64,000 nt of DNA from Achromobacter dolens (lineage in GTDB: Bacteria; Pseudomonadota; Gammaproteobacteria; Burkholderiales; Burkholderiaceae_B), in assembly GCF_902859745.1 (NCBI RefSeq), contig NZ_CADIJW010000005.1, positions 1-64,000 on the forward strand. Direction: 5' to 3'. Shown here in pieces: positions 55,496-64,000 of this stretch; the stretch's first letter is position 1; every line of letters begins with the position of its first letter. A program made the position numbers and the translations under genes. The notes beneath the pieces are model-generated. The model was not told where the DNA came from, ran no database searches, and saw only the letters and a list, made by a program, of their open reading frames with translations.

Positions 55496-55525
55496 GGCCG
55501 CGATTATCTCACGGGCGGACCCGAA

Positions 55526-56011
55526 TCAAGCCAGCTCGAACGCCGCGCGCAGCCACCGGACCTGGTCGCCGTCGAACAGCACGGCGTCGAAGCGGGCCGG
55601 CGGCACGGCGCCCTGCCAATGGCGCTGGGCCAGGGTGGGCAGCCAGTGCGCCGCGGCGCGCGCCAGGCGCGCCTGCTTGTCGCGGCCGATGCTGGCCGCC
55701 GCGCCGCCGTAGGCGTCGCTCTGGCGTGAGCGCACCTCGACGAACACCAGCACATCGCCGTCGCGCATGACCAGGTCGATCTCCCCGGCGCGGCAGCCCA
55801 GGTTGCGGGCCAGCAGCACCAGGCCGGCGGCCCGCAACAGGCGCAGGGCGGCGTCTTCGTGGCCGTCGCCAATACGCTGGCGCGGCGAGCGCCGGGGCGC
55901 CGGGCGGTGGTGGTGGTCGGCCGTGGCGCGCGTTCCAGCGCGCCGGCGCCGCTTTTGCGCGCGGCGGCGCGCCGCCAGGGCCAGCTCGAAAGCGAATGTG
56001 TCATCCGGCAT
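55526..56011 (-). CDS. yraN: YraN family (UPF0102) nuclease-fold protein
   Basis: A 161-residue protein. The C-terminal 115 residues form the UPF0102 domain with the restriction-endonuclease-like core [21 protein letters not shown]. About 40 Arg/His-rich residues precede it, which may reflect a start placed too far upstream; the internal alternative would be a GTG or later codon. The role is unknown; the gene habitually sits between rsmI and diaA, as here. rsmI is on the opposite strand, 66 bases away. Confidence 0.82.
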   Translation of the reverse strand: MPDDTFAFELALAARRRAQKRRRRAGTRATADHHHRPAPRRSPRQRIGDGHEDAALRLLRAAGLVLLARNLGCRAGEIDLVMRDGDVLVFVEVRSRQSDAYGGAAASIGRDKQARLARAAAHWLPTLAQRHWQGAVPPARFDAVLFDGDQVRWLRAAFELA

Positions 56012-56077
56012 GCCGGTTCCGAAATGGGGGGGCGATGGCGGCTACACTGACATGGTTTTCCGCGTGAGTAGGCAGCA

Positions 56078-57007
56078 ATGAATCAAAATGTCTCATCCCC
56101 GGTGGCCGGCGACGCCTGGGCCCGCGTCGCTGAACGCGTGGCCGGACAGCATTGGCCCGCCTCGACGCTGTATGTGGTGGCCACACCGATCGGCAATCTG
56201 GGCGACCTGGGGCTGCGCGCCTGGCATGCGTTGCAACGCGCCGACGTGATCGCGGCCGAAGACACCCGCGCCAGCCGCACGCTGCTGGACGCCTGGGGCG
56301 TCAGCACGCCGCTGATGGCGGCCCACCGGCACAACGAGGCCGCGGCGGCGCAGGCCATCTGTGAACGCCTGGCCCAGGGTCAGCGCGTGGCGCTGGTGTC
56401 GGATGCCGGCGCGCCGGCGGTCAGCGATCCCGGCGCGCGCGTGGTGCGCGCCGTGCGCGAGGCCGGTTTCGCGGTGGTGCCGGTGCCCGGCCCCAGCGCC
56501 GTGATCGCCGCGCTGATGGGCAGCGGCGTCACCACCGACGAGAATCCCGCCTACGCCTTCGCCGGCTTTCCGCCGTCCAAGGCCACCGCGCGCCAGCGCT
56601 GGCTGCGAACCTGGTGCGCACTGCCGGCGCCGGTGGTGATGTTCGAATCGCCGCATCGGCTGGCCGCGACGCTGGCCGACCTGCTGGAGGTCTGCGGTCC
56701 CGCCCGCCTGCTGACCGTGGCGCGCGAACTGACCAAGCGCTTCGAGGAGATCGCCACGTTTCCGCTGGGCGAGGCCGCCGCCTGGCTGGCGGCCGATGCG
56801 CACCGCGAGCAGGGCGAGTTCGTGCTGATCGCGCATGCCCAGGCCGGCCAGCAGGCCGATGAAGACGCCGACCCGCGCGCCGATGCCTTGCTGGATGCGC
56901 TGCTCGAAACCCTGTCGGTGCGCGACGCCTCGAAAATCGCCGCCAAGGTCACCGGCCTGTCGCGCGACGTCCTGTACAACCGGGCCCTGGCCCGCAAGAA
57001 TCCGTAA
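56078..57007 (+). CDS. rsmI: 16S rRNA (cytidine-1402-2'-O)-methyltransferase RsmI
   Basis: A 309-residue SAM-dependent methyltransferase that modifies C1402 of 16S rRNA. LYVVATPIGNLGDLGLRA, AAEDTRASRTLL, LVSDAGAPAVSDPGARVVRA and VPGPSAVIAALMGSG are RsmI motifs of the tetrapyrrole-methylase fold. It is divergent from yraN and is followed three bases later by ogt, probably cotranscribed. Confidence 0.95.
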   Translation: MNQNVSSPVAGDAWARVAERVAGQHWPASTLYVVATPIGNLGDLGLRAWHALQRADVIAAEDTRASRTLLDAWGVSTPLMAAHRHNEAAAAQAICERLAQGQRVALVSDAGAPAVSDPGARVVRAVREAGFAVVPVPGPSAVIAALMGSGVTTDENPAYAFAGFPPSKATARQRWLRTWCALPAPVVMFESPHRLAATLADLLEVCGPARLLTVARELTKRFEEIATFPLGEAAAWLAADAHREQGEFVLIAHAQAGQQADEDADPRADALLDALLETLSVRDASKIAAKVTGLSRDVLYNRALARKNP

Positions 57008-57010
57008 GCC

Positions 57011-57628
57011 ATGATCTACACCGCAGAGACCCGCAAGCGTCCCGGCGAAGCGGCGGAGCCGATCGTCTACCGTGACATCCCCACGCCGCTGGGCGAAATG
57101 CGACTGGTCGCCAGCGCCAAGGGGCTGCGGGGCGCCTGGTTCACTGACCAGACCCTGCTGCCGTCCGCCGAAGGCTGGACCCGCGACGAAGCCGATCCCA
57201 TTCTGGAACAGGCGCGGCGCGAGCTGGACGAATGGTTCGCCGGCCGGCGCCGCGAGTTCGAGGTGGCGCTGGATCCGGTCGGCACGCCGTTCCAGCATGA
57301 AGTCTGGCGCGCCTTGTGCAAACTGGATTTCGGCCAGCTCGCCAGCTACGGCGAACTGGCGCGCATCGTCGGCCGGCCCAAGGGCGCCCAGGCCATCGGC
57401 GGGGCGGTGGGTCGCAATCCCGTCATCATCATCATTCCGTGTCATCGCATCATCGGCGCGGATACCTCGCTGACCGGTTTCGGCGGCGGCCTGCCACGCA
57501 AGCAGGCGCTGCTCAAGCACGAAGGCAGCGAGTACCTGAGCCGCAATGCGCGCGCGCGACGGGTCTGTGACGGTCAGGCGCAACTGCCGTTCGAGCAGCC
57601 CTCGTTCGACTGGCCGCCGGGGCCGTAG
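57011..57628 (+). CDS. ogt: Methylated-DNA-[protein]-cysteine S-methyltransferase
   Basis: A 205-residue suicide repair protein that moves the methyl group of O6-methylguanine to its own Cys. The active site is in VIIIIPCHRIIGAD, preceded by GELARIVGRPKGAQAIGGAVGRNP (DNA recognition helix). There is no Ada N-terminal metal domain. About 35 residues follow the usual C-terminus (after LLKHEG). It is adjacent to rsmI and convergent with rlpA, 13 bases away. Confidence 0.93.
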   Translation: MIYTAETRKRPGEAAEPIVYRDIPTPLGEMRLVASAKGLRGAWFTDQTLLPSAEGWTRDEADPILEQARRELDEWFAGRRREFEVALDPVGTPFQHEVWRALCKLDFGQLASYGELARIVGRPKGAQAIGGAVGRNPVIIIIPCHRIIGADTSLTGFGGGLPRKQALLKHEGSEYLSRNARARRVCDGQAQLPFEQPSFDWPPGP

Positions 57629-57641
57629 GCGACGGGCCGCG

Positions 57642-58601
57642 TTATTGCGCGGCGATGCTGGGCGTGATGCCGATGCGGTCCGACACCAGTTGCACCGCGT
57701 TCAGGGCGCTCTGGCGATCCGGATAGGGGCCGATCTTGACCCGGTACAGGTTGTTCGATTGCTCCACGGCCGCCGGTGGCGCGCCTGCCGCGCCCAGTTG
57801 GGTGTTGATGCGGCTGACCAGCGACTGCGCGTTGGCCGGCTGGCTGAACGCGCCCACCTGCAGATAGACATTGCCGATGCCGCCAGCCGCCGGTTGCCGC
57901 ACCGGCGCGCTGCCCGGCGCGGGCGCCGGTTGCTGCGCCAGCGGTTGCGGCTCGAGCGCCACGGGGGCGGCCGCCACGGGCGTGGCCACCGGCGTCGAGC
58001 TGGTCGCCGAGGCGGGCTCGGGGGCGGGCCCTTGCGAGGCCCAGCGGCGGATCTCGTCCTGCTGGATGCTTTCCACCACCACCTGGCCGCTGCCCGGCCC
58101 GATGATGCCCAGCTTGTAGGCCGCCACGTACGACAGGTCCATGATGCGGTCGCTGTGGAACGGCCCGCGGTCGTTGACCCGCACGATGATGGTCTTGCCG
58201 TTGACCAGGCTGGTGACCCGCGCGTAGCTGGGAATCGGCAGCGTGGTGTGGGCTGCGGTCATGGCGTACATGTCATAGGGCTCGCCGATCGAGGTCGAGT
58301 TGCCGTGGAATTTCTTGCCGTACCACGAGGCGATGCCCTGGCGCTTGTAGGGCTGGCCGGTGGTATCCGGCACATAGCGCTGGCCGAACACCACGTACGG
58401 ACGATTGGCGCCGCTGGCGTAAGGTTCGATGCGCGGCACCGCGTCCGGCACCTGGTCCAGGTTGGACGGCGGATTGGCGTCCGGGCCGTCGTCCTTGTAG
58501 TACCCGCCGCCCTTTTTACGTCCCCCGGTGGAAGAGCAGCCGGCCACGGCAATGGCCAGCAACAGCATCATCAGGATATGGAGCGGTCGGGACAGGATCA
58601 T
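57642..58601 (-). CDS. rlpA: Septal-ring lytic transglycosylase RlpA (lipoprotein)
   Basis: A 319-residue outer-membrane lipoprotein (lipobox VAGC, Cys22). The RlpA double-psi beta-barrel is in GIASWYGKKFHGNSTSIGE through RVNDRGPFHSDRIMDLSYVAA. An Ala/Pro-rich linker (about 205-245) leads to a C-terminal SPOR domain (NVYLQVGAFSQPANAQSLVSRI) that binds denuded septal glycan. It starts inside the rapZ stop (ATGA at 58598-58601), an unexpected coupling of a wall enzyme to an RNA adaptor gene. Confidence 0.93.
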   Translation of the reverse strand: MILSRPLHILMMLLLAIAVAGCSSTGGRKKGGGYYKDDGPDANPPSNLDQVPDAVPRIEPYASGANRPYVVFGQRYVPDTTGQPYKRQGIASWYGKKFHGNSTSIGEPYDMYAMTAAHTTLPIPSYARVTSLVNGKTIIVRVNDRGPFHSDRIMDLSYVAAYKLGIIGPGSGQVVVESIQQDEIRRWASQGPAPEPASATSSTPVATPVAAAPVALEPQPLAQQPAPAPGSAPVRQPAAGGIGNVYLQVGAFSQPANAQSLVSRINTQLGAAGAPPAAVEQSNNLYRVKIGPYPDRQSALNAVQLVSDRIGITPSIAAQ

Positions 58602-59470
58602 GCGGATTCGTCGGGCAGTTGGGTGCGATGGCGCACCAGCAGCGGGTCGTGGTCGGCAAAGCGCTTGGCCAGTTGTTCGACCACGTAGACCGAACGGTGC
58701 TGGCCACCGGTGCAGCCGATGGCGACGGTGAGGTAATTGCGGGTGTCTTGCGTGTACTGGGGCAGCCAGCGGTTCAGGAAGCCGGCGATGTCGTCGATCA
58801 TCAGCCCCACTTGTTCATAACCTGCCAACCAGGCGGCGACGGGTTCGTCGCGGCCGGTCAGCGGACGCAGGTTACGGTCGTAATAGGGGTTGGGCAGGCA
58901 GCGCACGTCGAACACCAGGTCGGCGTCGCGCGGCACGCCGCGCTTGTACGCGAACGATTCGAAGGTCAGCACCAGCGGCGCGCGGTCGGCCTGGATCAGG
59001 TCGCGGATCCAGGCGCGCAGTTGGCCCGGCGTGAGCTCCGAGGTGTCGATGACATGTTCCTGCTCGCGCAGTGGCGCCAGCAGTTCGCGCTCGAGCGCGA
59101 TGCAGTCGGTCAGCGACGGCGCGGTGCCGCCGCGTTGCAGGCGGTCGGTCAGCGGATGGCGGCGGCGGGATTCGGAATAGCGCTGCACCAGGGTGTCAGT
59201 GCTGGCGTCCAGGAACACCACGCGCAGGCTGGTGCCCATGGCGCGCAGCGCGGTGACCACGTCGGGCAGTTCGGCCAGCTCGCCGGGCGAGCGCACGTCG
59301 ATGGCGACCGCGACGCGCTCCAGGCCATCGTCGCGGGCATTGGCCACGAACTCGGTCAGGAACCGCACGGGCAGGTTGTCGACGCAGGTGTAGCTGGCGT
59401 CCTCGAGCATGCGCAGGGCAACGGACTTGCCTGAGCCTGAGATGCCGGTAACGAGGACGACTTTCAACAT
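58598..59470 (-). CDS. rapZ: RNase adapter protein RapZ
   Basis: A 290-residue P-loop protein (Walker A GISGSGKS, residues 9-16) with the RapZ C-terminal domain (GCTGGQHRSVYVVEQLA). In enterics RapZ binds small RNAs and glucosamine-6-phosphate to control GlmS; in this lineage the target is untested. Start: the Met at 59470 is chosen for its conserved N-terminus (MLKVVLVTG); another at 59476 adds two residues. It normally neighbours hprK, which here lies 3.7 kb away. Confidence 0.94.
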   Translation of the reverse strand: MLKVVLVTGISGSGKSVALRMLEDASYTCVDNLPVRFLTEFVANARDDGLERVAVAIDVRSPGELAELPDVVTALRAMGTSLRVVFLDASTDTLVQRYSESRRRHPLTDRLQRGGTAPSLTDCIALERELLAPLREQEHVIDTSELTPGQLRAWIRDLIQADRAPLVLTFESFAYKRGVPRDADLVFDVRCLPNPYYDRNLRPLTGRDEPVAAWLAGYEQVGLMIDDIAGFLNRWLPQYTQDTRNYLTVAIGCTGGQHRSVYVVEQLAKRFADHDPLLVRHRTQLPDESA

Positions 59471-59669
59471 GGACATGATTGTGGCACGCTTTTCCAGGAG
59501 GATGCCGGCGGGTTGGCATCTGATATGGCCGTAAACTGCGAATCTGCGCCTGTACTGCCGCGCGGGCCCTGGCGTAAGCTTGGGCACCCGCACACGACCG
59601 ATTCATCTACGCGCCCCGCCGCCATGCGCCTTCGGGGTTGGAATTCGACTTAGTGTTAACTGGCCCTAG

Positions 59670-60425
59670 ATGTTAGCCCTCATTTCCTTTCGTAGTGTTT
59701 CACTGCCGCGGTTTTGGGCAAAATCCCGCCTTCTGGCCGCCGTCGTTGTTGCCTTTTCGGCAGCGCCCGCGCTGGCCCAGGACACCCCCCAGGTGCTGCA
59801 GCCGGGCACTATGGCGGCGCGGGTGGCGGCCTGTACGGCCTGTCATGGCGAACAGGGCCGCGCCGGCGCCGACGGTTACTACCCGCGCCTGGCCGGCAAG
59901 CCGCAGGAATACCTCTACCACCAGTTGCTGAACTTCCGCGACGACCGGCGCCAGTACCGCCCCATGGCGCACCTGCTGGCGGGCCTGCCCGACGCCTACT
60001 TGCACGAAATGGCCGCCTATTTCTCGGCACAGCATGTGCCGTATCCGCCGCCGGTGCGCGCGGAAGTGTCGGCCGCCACGCTCGAGGCCGGCCGCAAGCT
60101 GGCGCTGTCGGGCGACGCCGCCCGCGGCCTGCCGGCCTGTGCCGCCTGTCATGGCGCCTCACTGGGCGGGGCGCTGCCGGCCATCCCCGGCCTGCTGGGC
60201 CTGCCGCGCGATTACGTCGGCTCGCAGATCGGCAGTTGGAAGAACGGCCTGCGCCGCGCCGACGCGCCGGACTGCATGGCGGATATCGCCGGCAAGCTCA
60301 CGCCTGAAGACATCGGCGCGCTGGCGGCATGGCTGTCGTCGCAGCCGGTGGCCGACACCTATGCGCCCGAGCCCGCCGGGGCTCTGCGGTTGCCTGCCGA
60401 GTGTGGCAGCCAGGCGCAACGTTGA
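59670..60425 (+). CDS. Diheme cytochrome c, exported
   Basis: A 251-residue protein with a signal segment (LLAAVVVAFSAAPALAQ) and two heme-binding CxxCH sites (CTACHG and CAACHG), each in a class I cytochrome c domain; GYYPRLAGKPQEYLYHQL is typical of c4-like proteins. Likely carries electrons in the periplasm to an oxidase or from a dehydrogenase. The start at 59670 lacks a good binding site; translation could begin up to 14 codons later. It is 11 bases ahead of the triheme gene and cotranscribed with it. Confidence 0.84.
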   Translation: MLALISFRSVSLPRFWAKSRLLAAVVVAFSAAPALAQDTPQVLQPGTMAARVAACTACHGEQGRAGADGYYPRLAGKPQEYLYHQLLNFRDDRRQYRPMAHLLAGLPDAYLHEMAAYFSAQHVPYPPPVRAEVSAATLEAGRKLALSGDAARGLPACAACHGASLGGALPAIPGLLGLPRDYVGSQIGSWKNGLRRADAPDCMADIAGKLTPEDIGALAAWLSSQPVADTYAPEPAGALRLPAECGSQAQR

Positions 60426-60436
60426 AGGATTGCCGG

Positions 60437-61720
60437 ATGAAACTGATGAAGCGAATCCTTGGCACCCTGCTGGCGCTGGCCGTGATCGCGGTGGGCGCCC
60501 TCTACTGGCTCGGCACGCGCGACGACGCCAGCACCGGCGCTGCCGCGGCGCCCGCCGATCCGCAGCAGCGCCTCGAACGCGGACGTTATCTGGCGCTGGC
60601 CGGCAATTGCATGGCCTGCCACACCGCGCGTGGCGGCCAGGCCTATGCGGGCGGCACGCCCATTCCGACCCCGTTCGGCACGATCTACGGTCCCAACATC
60701 ACGCCGGACGAGAAGACCGGCATCGGCGCCTGGAGCGCGGACGATTTCTGGCAGGCGCTGCATAACGGCAAGTCGCGTGACGGCACGTTGCTGTATCCAG
60801 CCTTTCCGTACACCGAGTACACCCGCGTGACGCGAGCCGACGCCGATGCGCTGTTCGCCTATCTGCGCACGATCACGCCGGTGAGCCAACCCAGCCGCGC
60901 GCCGGATCTCGATTTCCCGTATGACCAACGCCTGCTGCTGGCCGCCTGGCGCGCCCTGTATTTCCGGCCGGGCGTGCAGGAAGCCGATCCCGGCCAGTCG
61001 ACGCAGTGGAACCGCGGCCGCTACCTGGTCGAAGGCCTGGGCCATTGCGCCGCCTGCCACGCGCCGCGCAACAGCCTGGGCGCGACGCGCGCGGCCGATG
61101 GCCTGGCCGGCGGCCTTATCCCGATGCTGGACTGGTACGCGCCGCCGCTGACCAATGATCCGCAGGCGGGCCTGGGGCGCTGGTCGGCCGAAGACATCGC
61201 GGCGTTGCTGCGCACCGGCATGGCGGCGCACTCCAGCGCCAGCGGTCCGATGGCCGAGGTGGTGCTGGGCAGCACCCAGCACCTGACCGAGGAAGATGCG
61301 CTCGCAATGGGCGTGTATCTCAAGTCGTTGCCGGCCACGCCCGTGGCCTCATCGCGGCCCGCCGTGCCGGTTTCCCCGGCGGCCATGGAGCTGGGCGGCA
61401 AGATCTACCGCCAGCAATGCGCGCAATGCCACCAACCGCAAGGCGAAGGCAGCGCGGGCGCCTGGCCCGCGCTGGCCGGCAATCCGACGGTGACCGCGCC
61501 GTCGCCCGTCAATGCGATCCGCATCGTGCTGGACGGCGGCTTCGCGCCCGCCACCGCGGCCAATCCGCGGCCGCATGGCATGCCGCCCTTCGGCCAACTG
61601 CTCAACGACAACGACGTCGCGATGCTGGTGTCCTACATCCGCAATAGCTGGGGCAACGAGGCCGGCGGCGTGACGCCCCTCGAGGTCAAGCGCGCCCGCG
61701 CCGCCTCGACCCGCAACTGA
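60437..61720 (+). CDS. Triheme membrane-anchored cytochrome c (alcohol-dehydrogenase-subunit type)
   Basis: A 427-residue protein with an N-terminal hydrophobic anchor (ILGTLLALAVIAVGALYWL) and three CxxCH sites (CMACHT, CAACHA, CAQCHQ), the layout of the cytochrome subunit of membrane-bound alcohol/aldehyde/gluconate dehydrogenases. AFPYTEYTRVTRADADALFAYL and NPRPHGMPPFGQLLND are family features. No dehydrogenase gene is adjacent, so its electron donor is unknown. AAGGA precedes the start. Its stop abuts the stop of the convergent regulator gene (TGATCA). Confidence 0.87.
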   Translation: MKLMKRILGTLLALAVIAVGALYWLGTRDDASTGAAAAPADPQQRLERGRYLALAGNCMACHTARGGQAYAGGTPIPTPFGTIYGPNITPDEKTGIGAWSADDFWQALHNGKSRDGTLLYPAFPYTEYTRVTRADADALFAYLRTITPVSQPSRAPDLDFPYDQRLLLAAWRALYFRPGVQEADPGQSTQWNRGRYLVEGLGHCAACHAPRNSLGATRAADGLAGGLIPMLDWYAPPLTNDPQAGLGRWSAEDIAALLRTGMAAHSSASGPMAEVVLGSTQHLTEEDALAMGVYLKSLPATPVASSRPAVPVSPAAMELGGKIYRQQCAQCHQPQGEGSAGAWPALAGNPTVTAPSPVNAIRIVLDGGFAPATAANPRPHGMPPFGQLLNDNDVAMLVSYIRNSWGNEAGGVTPLEVKRARAASTRN

Positions 61721-63178
61721 TCAGGACGGTCGCGCGGCCAGTTGGCAGGCCGCGCGCGCCATCTCTCCCAGGGAGCGGATGGCATCGGCCTTGGCGTCGT
61801 CCCACGGGTGGCCGTAGTTCAGCCGCAGCGCATTGCCGAACTGGCCGCTCGCCGAGAAGATCGGGCCGGGTGCCACGCTGATGCCGCGCGCCAACGCCTG
61901 CCGGTGCAGCGCCAGCGCATCGACCGCCGCCGGCATTTCCAGCCAAAGGAAAAAGCCGCCTTGCGGCCGGGTCACGCGAGTGCCCGCGGGAAACTCGCGC
62001 GCGATCGCATTGGCCATCAGGTCCTGCTGCGCCTGCAGCGTTTCGCGCAGGCGGCGCAGGTGGCGGTCGTAGCCGCCTTGTTCCAGGTATTCGGCGATGG
62101 CGCCCTGCGCCGGACTCGACGCCGACAGCGTGGACGACAGCTTCAGGCGCTGCACGCGTTGCGCGTAGCGTCCAGCGCTGGCCCAGCCGATGCGGTAGCC
62201 CGGCGCCAGGCATTTTGAGAACGACGAGCAGTGCAGCACCAGCCCCTGCTTGTCGAAGGCCTTGGCGGGCACCGGCCGCGTCGCGCCGAAATACAGCTCG
62301 CCGTAGACGTCGTCCTCGATCAGCGGGATCTGGTGGCGCGCAAGCAGTTCCACCAGTTGCCGTTTCTTTTCTTCGGGCATCAGGCTGCCCAGCGGATTCT
62401 GGAACTGCGTCATCAGCCAGCAGGCCGTGGGCGCGTGGCGCTGGATCGCGGTTTCAATCGCGCCCAGGTCGACGCCGGTGCGCGGATGCGTGGGCACTTC
62501 CAGCGCCTTCAGGCCGTGGCGTTCCAGCGCCTTCAGGCCGTGGCGTTCCAGCGCCTGCAGCGCCCCGTAGAAGGTGGGGGCCTCGACAATGACCGTGTCG
62601 CCCGGCCGCGTCACCGCCTGCAGGCAGAGGTTGAGCGCTTCCAGCGCGCCGTTGGTGACGACGATATCGCTGGCCGGCACGTTGATGCCGGCGATCAGGT
62701 AACGCAGCGCGATCTGTCGGCGCAGGCCGGGATTGCCGGGCGACAGGTCTTCCATCGTGTCCAGCGGGTCCTGGCGCTTGAGATGTGCCGACATGGCCTG
62801 GGCCAGCCGCGGCAGCGGGAACAGCAGAGGGGAAGGGAAGGCCGAACCCAGCGGGGTGACATCGCGGTTGCGCACCGAGTCCAGGATGTCGAAGATGCGC
62901 TCGCTGATCGCGAGTTCGGTCGATTCGCCGTCGGGACAGGAAGTGTCGGGTTCTGGGGGCAGGCAGTCGCCGCGCGCGTTGACGTAGTAGCCGGAACGGG
63001 GACGGGCGCGGATCAGACCGCGCGCTTCCAGCAGGTAGTAGGCCTGGAATACCGTCGACGGACTGACGCCGCGGCTGGCGCAGGCCTCGCGCACCGACGG
63101 CAGTTTGTCGCCCACGCGCAGCACGCCGTCGCGGATCGACCTGGCGATCTCGTTGGCGAGTTTCTCGTACAGGCTCAC
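61721..63178 (-). CDS. MocR-type (GntR/aminotransferase) transcriptional regulator
   Basis: A 485-residue fusion of a GntR winged helix (residues 1-75; GDKLPSVREACASRGVSPSTVF) and a class I/II aminotransferase-like domain with the PLP lysine in SSFSKCLAPGYRIGW. MocR regulators bind PLP or its aldimines as signal. The target is unclear; neither cytochrome gene is a usual MocR target. An eight-residue tandem duplication (ALERHGLK repeated) occurs in the aminotransferase domain near residues 212-230. It is 22 bases downstream of hprK. Confidence 0.87.
   Translation of the reverse strand: MSLYEKLANEIARSIRDGVLRVGDKLPSVREACASRGVSPSTVFQAYYLLEARGLIRARPRSGYYVNARGDCLPPEPDTSCPDGESTELAISERIFDILDSVRNRDVTPLGSAFPSPLLFPLPRLAQAMSAHLKRQDPLDTMEDLSPGNPGLRRQIALRYLIAGINVPASDIVVTNGALEALNLCLQAVTRPGDTVIVEAPTFYGALQALERHGLKALERHGLKALEVPTHPRTGVDLGAIETAIQRHAPTACWLMTQFQNPLGSLMPEEKKRQLVELLARHQIPLIEDDVYGELYFGATRPVPAKAFDKQGLVLHCSSFSKCLAPGYRIGWASAGRYAQRVQRLKLSSTLSASSPAQGAIAEYLEQGGYDRHLRRLRETLQAQQDLMANAIAREFPAGTRVTRPQGGFFLWLEMPAAVDALALHRQALARGISVAPGPIFSASGQFGNALRLNYGHPWDDAKADAIRSLGEMARAACQLAARPS
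62498..62560. repeat. In-frame 24-base tandem duplication inside the MocR-type gene
   Basis: Two identical 24-base units (62498-62521 and 62522-62545) are followed by 15 bases of a third copy with one mismatch. They encode the repeated octapeptide of the aminotransferase domain. The exact identity of the units suggests recent slippage or assembly-level variation. Confidence 0.85.
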
Positions 63179-63200
63179 GGTTCCGCGCGGTAACGCGCGT

Positions 63201-64000
63201 TTACTTGCTGCTTTGCAGGATCGCCATGGCCTGGCGTTCCATGAATTCGCCCAGGGTGTCGATGCCGCGAAGCTTGAGGATGGTGTTGCGCACCGCGGCT
63301 TCGACCAGCACCGCCAGGTTGCGGCCGGCTGCCACCTGCAGCATGACCTTGCGCACCGGCAGGCCCAGCATGTCCTGGGTGATGTCCTGCAGCGGCAGGC
63401 GTTCGAACTTGTCCTGCGCGGTGGCGCGCACCAGGTGCACGATCAGCTTCAGGCGCATCTTGCGACGCACCGAGGTCTCGCCGAAGATGGTGCGGATGTC
63501 GAGCAGGCCCAGGCCGCGCACTTCCAGCAGGTTCTGCAGCAGTTGCGGGCAGTGGCCTTCGATCATGTTGGGCGCGGTGCGCGAGAATTCGACCGCGTCG
63601 TCGGCCACCAGCCCGTGGCCGCGCGAGATCAGTTCCAGCGCCAGTTCGCTCTTGCCCAGGCCGGATTCGCCGGTGATCAGGACGCCCAGGCCCAGCACGT
63701 CCAGGAACACGCCGTGCACGGTGGTGGTGGGCGCGAGTTTCTTGCCCAGGTAGATGCGCAGCAGGTCGATCAACTGCGCGGCCGCCACCGGAGTGGACAG
63801 CAAAGGCACCTGGTGCTGGTCGCACTGGTCCACCAGGTCCTGCGGCGGCGTCAGGCCGTCGGCCAGCAGGATGGCGGGCACGCCGCCGATCAGCAGCTCG
63901 TCCATGTGATGCATGCGGCGGCGCAGGTCGAAGCGGGTGTAGTACGCCAGCTCTTCCTGGCCGAACACCTGGATGCGCGACGGGTGGATCAGGTTCAGGT
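63201..64000 (-). CDS. hprK: HPr kinase/phosphorylase (5' end beyond window)
   Basis: At least 266 residues of HprK, which phosphorylates and dephosphorylates HPr at Ser. The P-loop [14 protein letters not shown], the signature [16 protein letters not shown] and the C-terminal [20 protein letters not shown] are intact. The frame continues through the window edge ([16 protein letters not shown]), so the N-terminal domain is only partly seen; an internal GTG at 63968 is not the start. In related genomes it lies beside rapZ, but here a cytochrome/regulator block intervenes. Confidence 0.95.
   Translation of the reverse strand, partial: LNLIHPSRIQVFGQEELAYYTRFDLRRRMHHMDELLIGGVPAILLADGLTPPQDLVDQCDQHQVPLLSTPVAAAQLIDLLRIYLGKKLAPTTTVHGVFLDVLGLGVLITGESGLGKSELALELISRGHGLVADDAVEFSRTAPNMIEGHCPQLLQNLLEVRGLGLLDIRTIFGETSVRRKMRLKLIVHLVRATAQDKFERLPLQDITQDMLGLPVRKVMLQVAAGRNLAVLVEAAVRNTILKLRGIDTLGEFMERQAMAILQSSK

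Overview
This is a GC-rich, densely coded bacterial chromosome segment. Gene content and order point to a betaproteobacterium of the order Burkholderiales, most likely the Alcaligenaceae (Achromobacter/Bordetella type). The pointers are the mreBCD-mrdA-rodA block beside gatCAB, the rsmI/yraN-diaA-dolP block, hprK and rapZ, and many branched-chain-amino-acid-type (HAAT) ABC transporters with CoA ligases. The genus is inferred from content only; no rRNA or tRNA gene was seen.

Layout. 1-300: the 3' end of an IS transposase and a gene fragment. 0.4-9.2 kb: tenA, 3-hydroxybutyrate dehydrogenase, three exported proteins (amidase, ClpP-like, LprI-like), nhaA, a HIT/GNAT pair and a two-domain polyphosphate kinase 2. 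9.3-12.8 kb: a sulfide/persulfide detoxification locus, with a persulfide-dioxygenase-like hydrolase divergent from bigR, two YeeE/YedE half-transporters and sqr. 12.8-21.6 kb: a leftward operon coupling a complete HAAT transporter to two acyl/aryl-CoA ligases, divergent from a Crp/Fnr regulator. 22.6-23.8 kb: the ohrR-ohr peroxide module with two palindromic operators. 24.2-29.0 kb: a second HAAT operon with a LivM-LivG fusion. 29.4-36.4 kb: LysR regulator, lysE/argP pair, PCu(A)C copper chaperone, gdhA, xthA and pyrE. 36.3-37.2 kb: a PIN-domain toxin/antitoxin pair. 37.3-46.5 kb: gatCAB (leftward) and the elongasome operon mreBCD-mrdA-rodA (rightward). 47.3-54.2 kb: Ldh-family dehydrogenase, DASS transporter, slmA, argB with a HAD phosphatase, metQ and a TlpA-like protein. 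54.2-59.5 kb: dolP, diaA, yraN, rsmI, ogt, rlpA and rapZ. 59.7-64.0 kb: two multiheme cytochromes c, a MocR-type regulator and the start-truncated hprK.

The most unusual signal is a family of three long-stem repeats at 23983-24144, 46494-46651 and 47095-47252. Each has a 94-nt core of exactly conserved length and closely similar sequence, enclosed by a 32-34 bp inverted repeat. The stem sequence differs from copy to copy, yet its two arms remain complementary within each copy. All three sit in convergent intergenic spaces. I do not recognise them as a named family.
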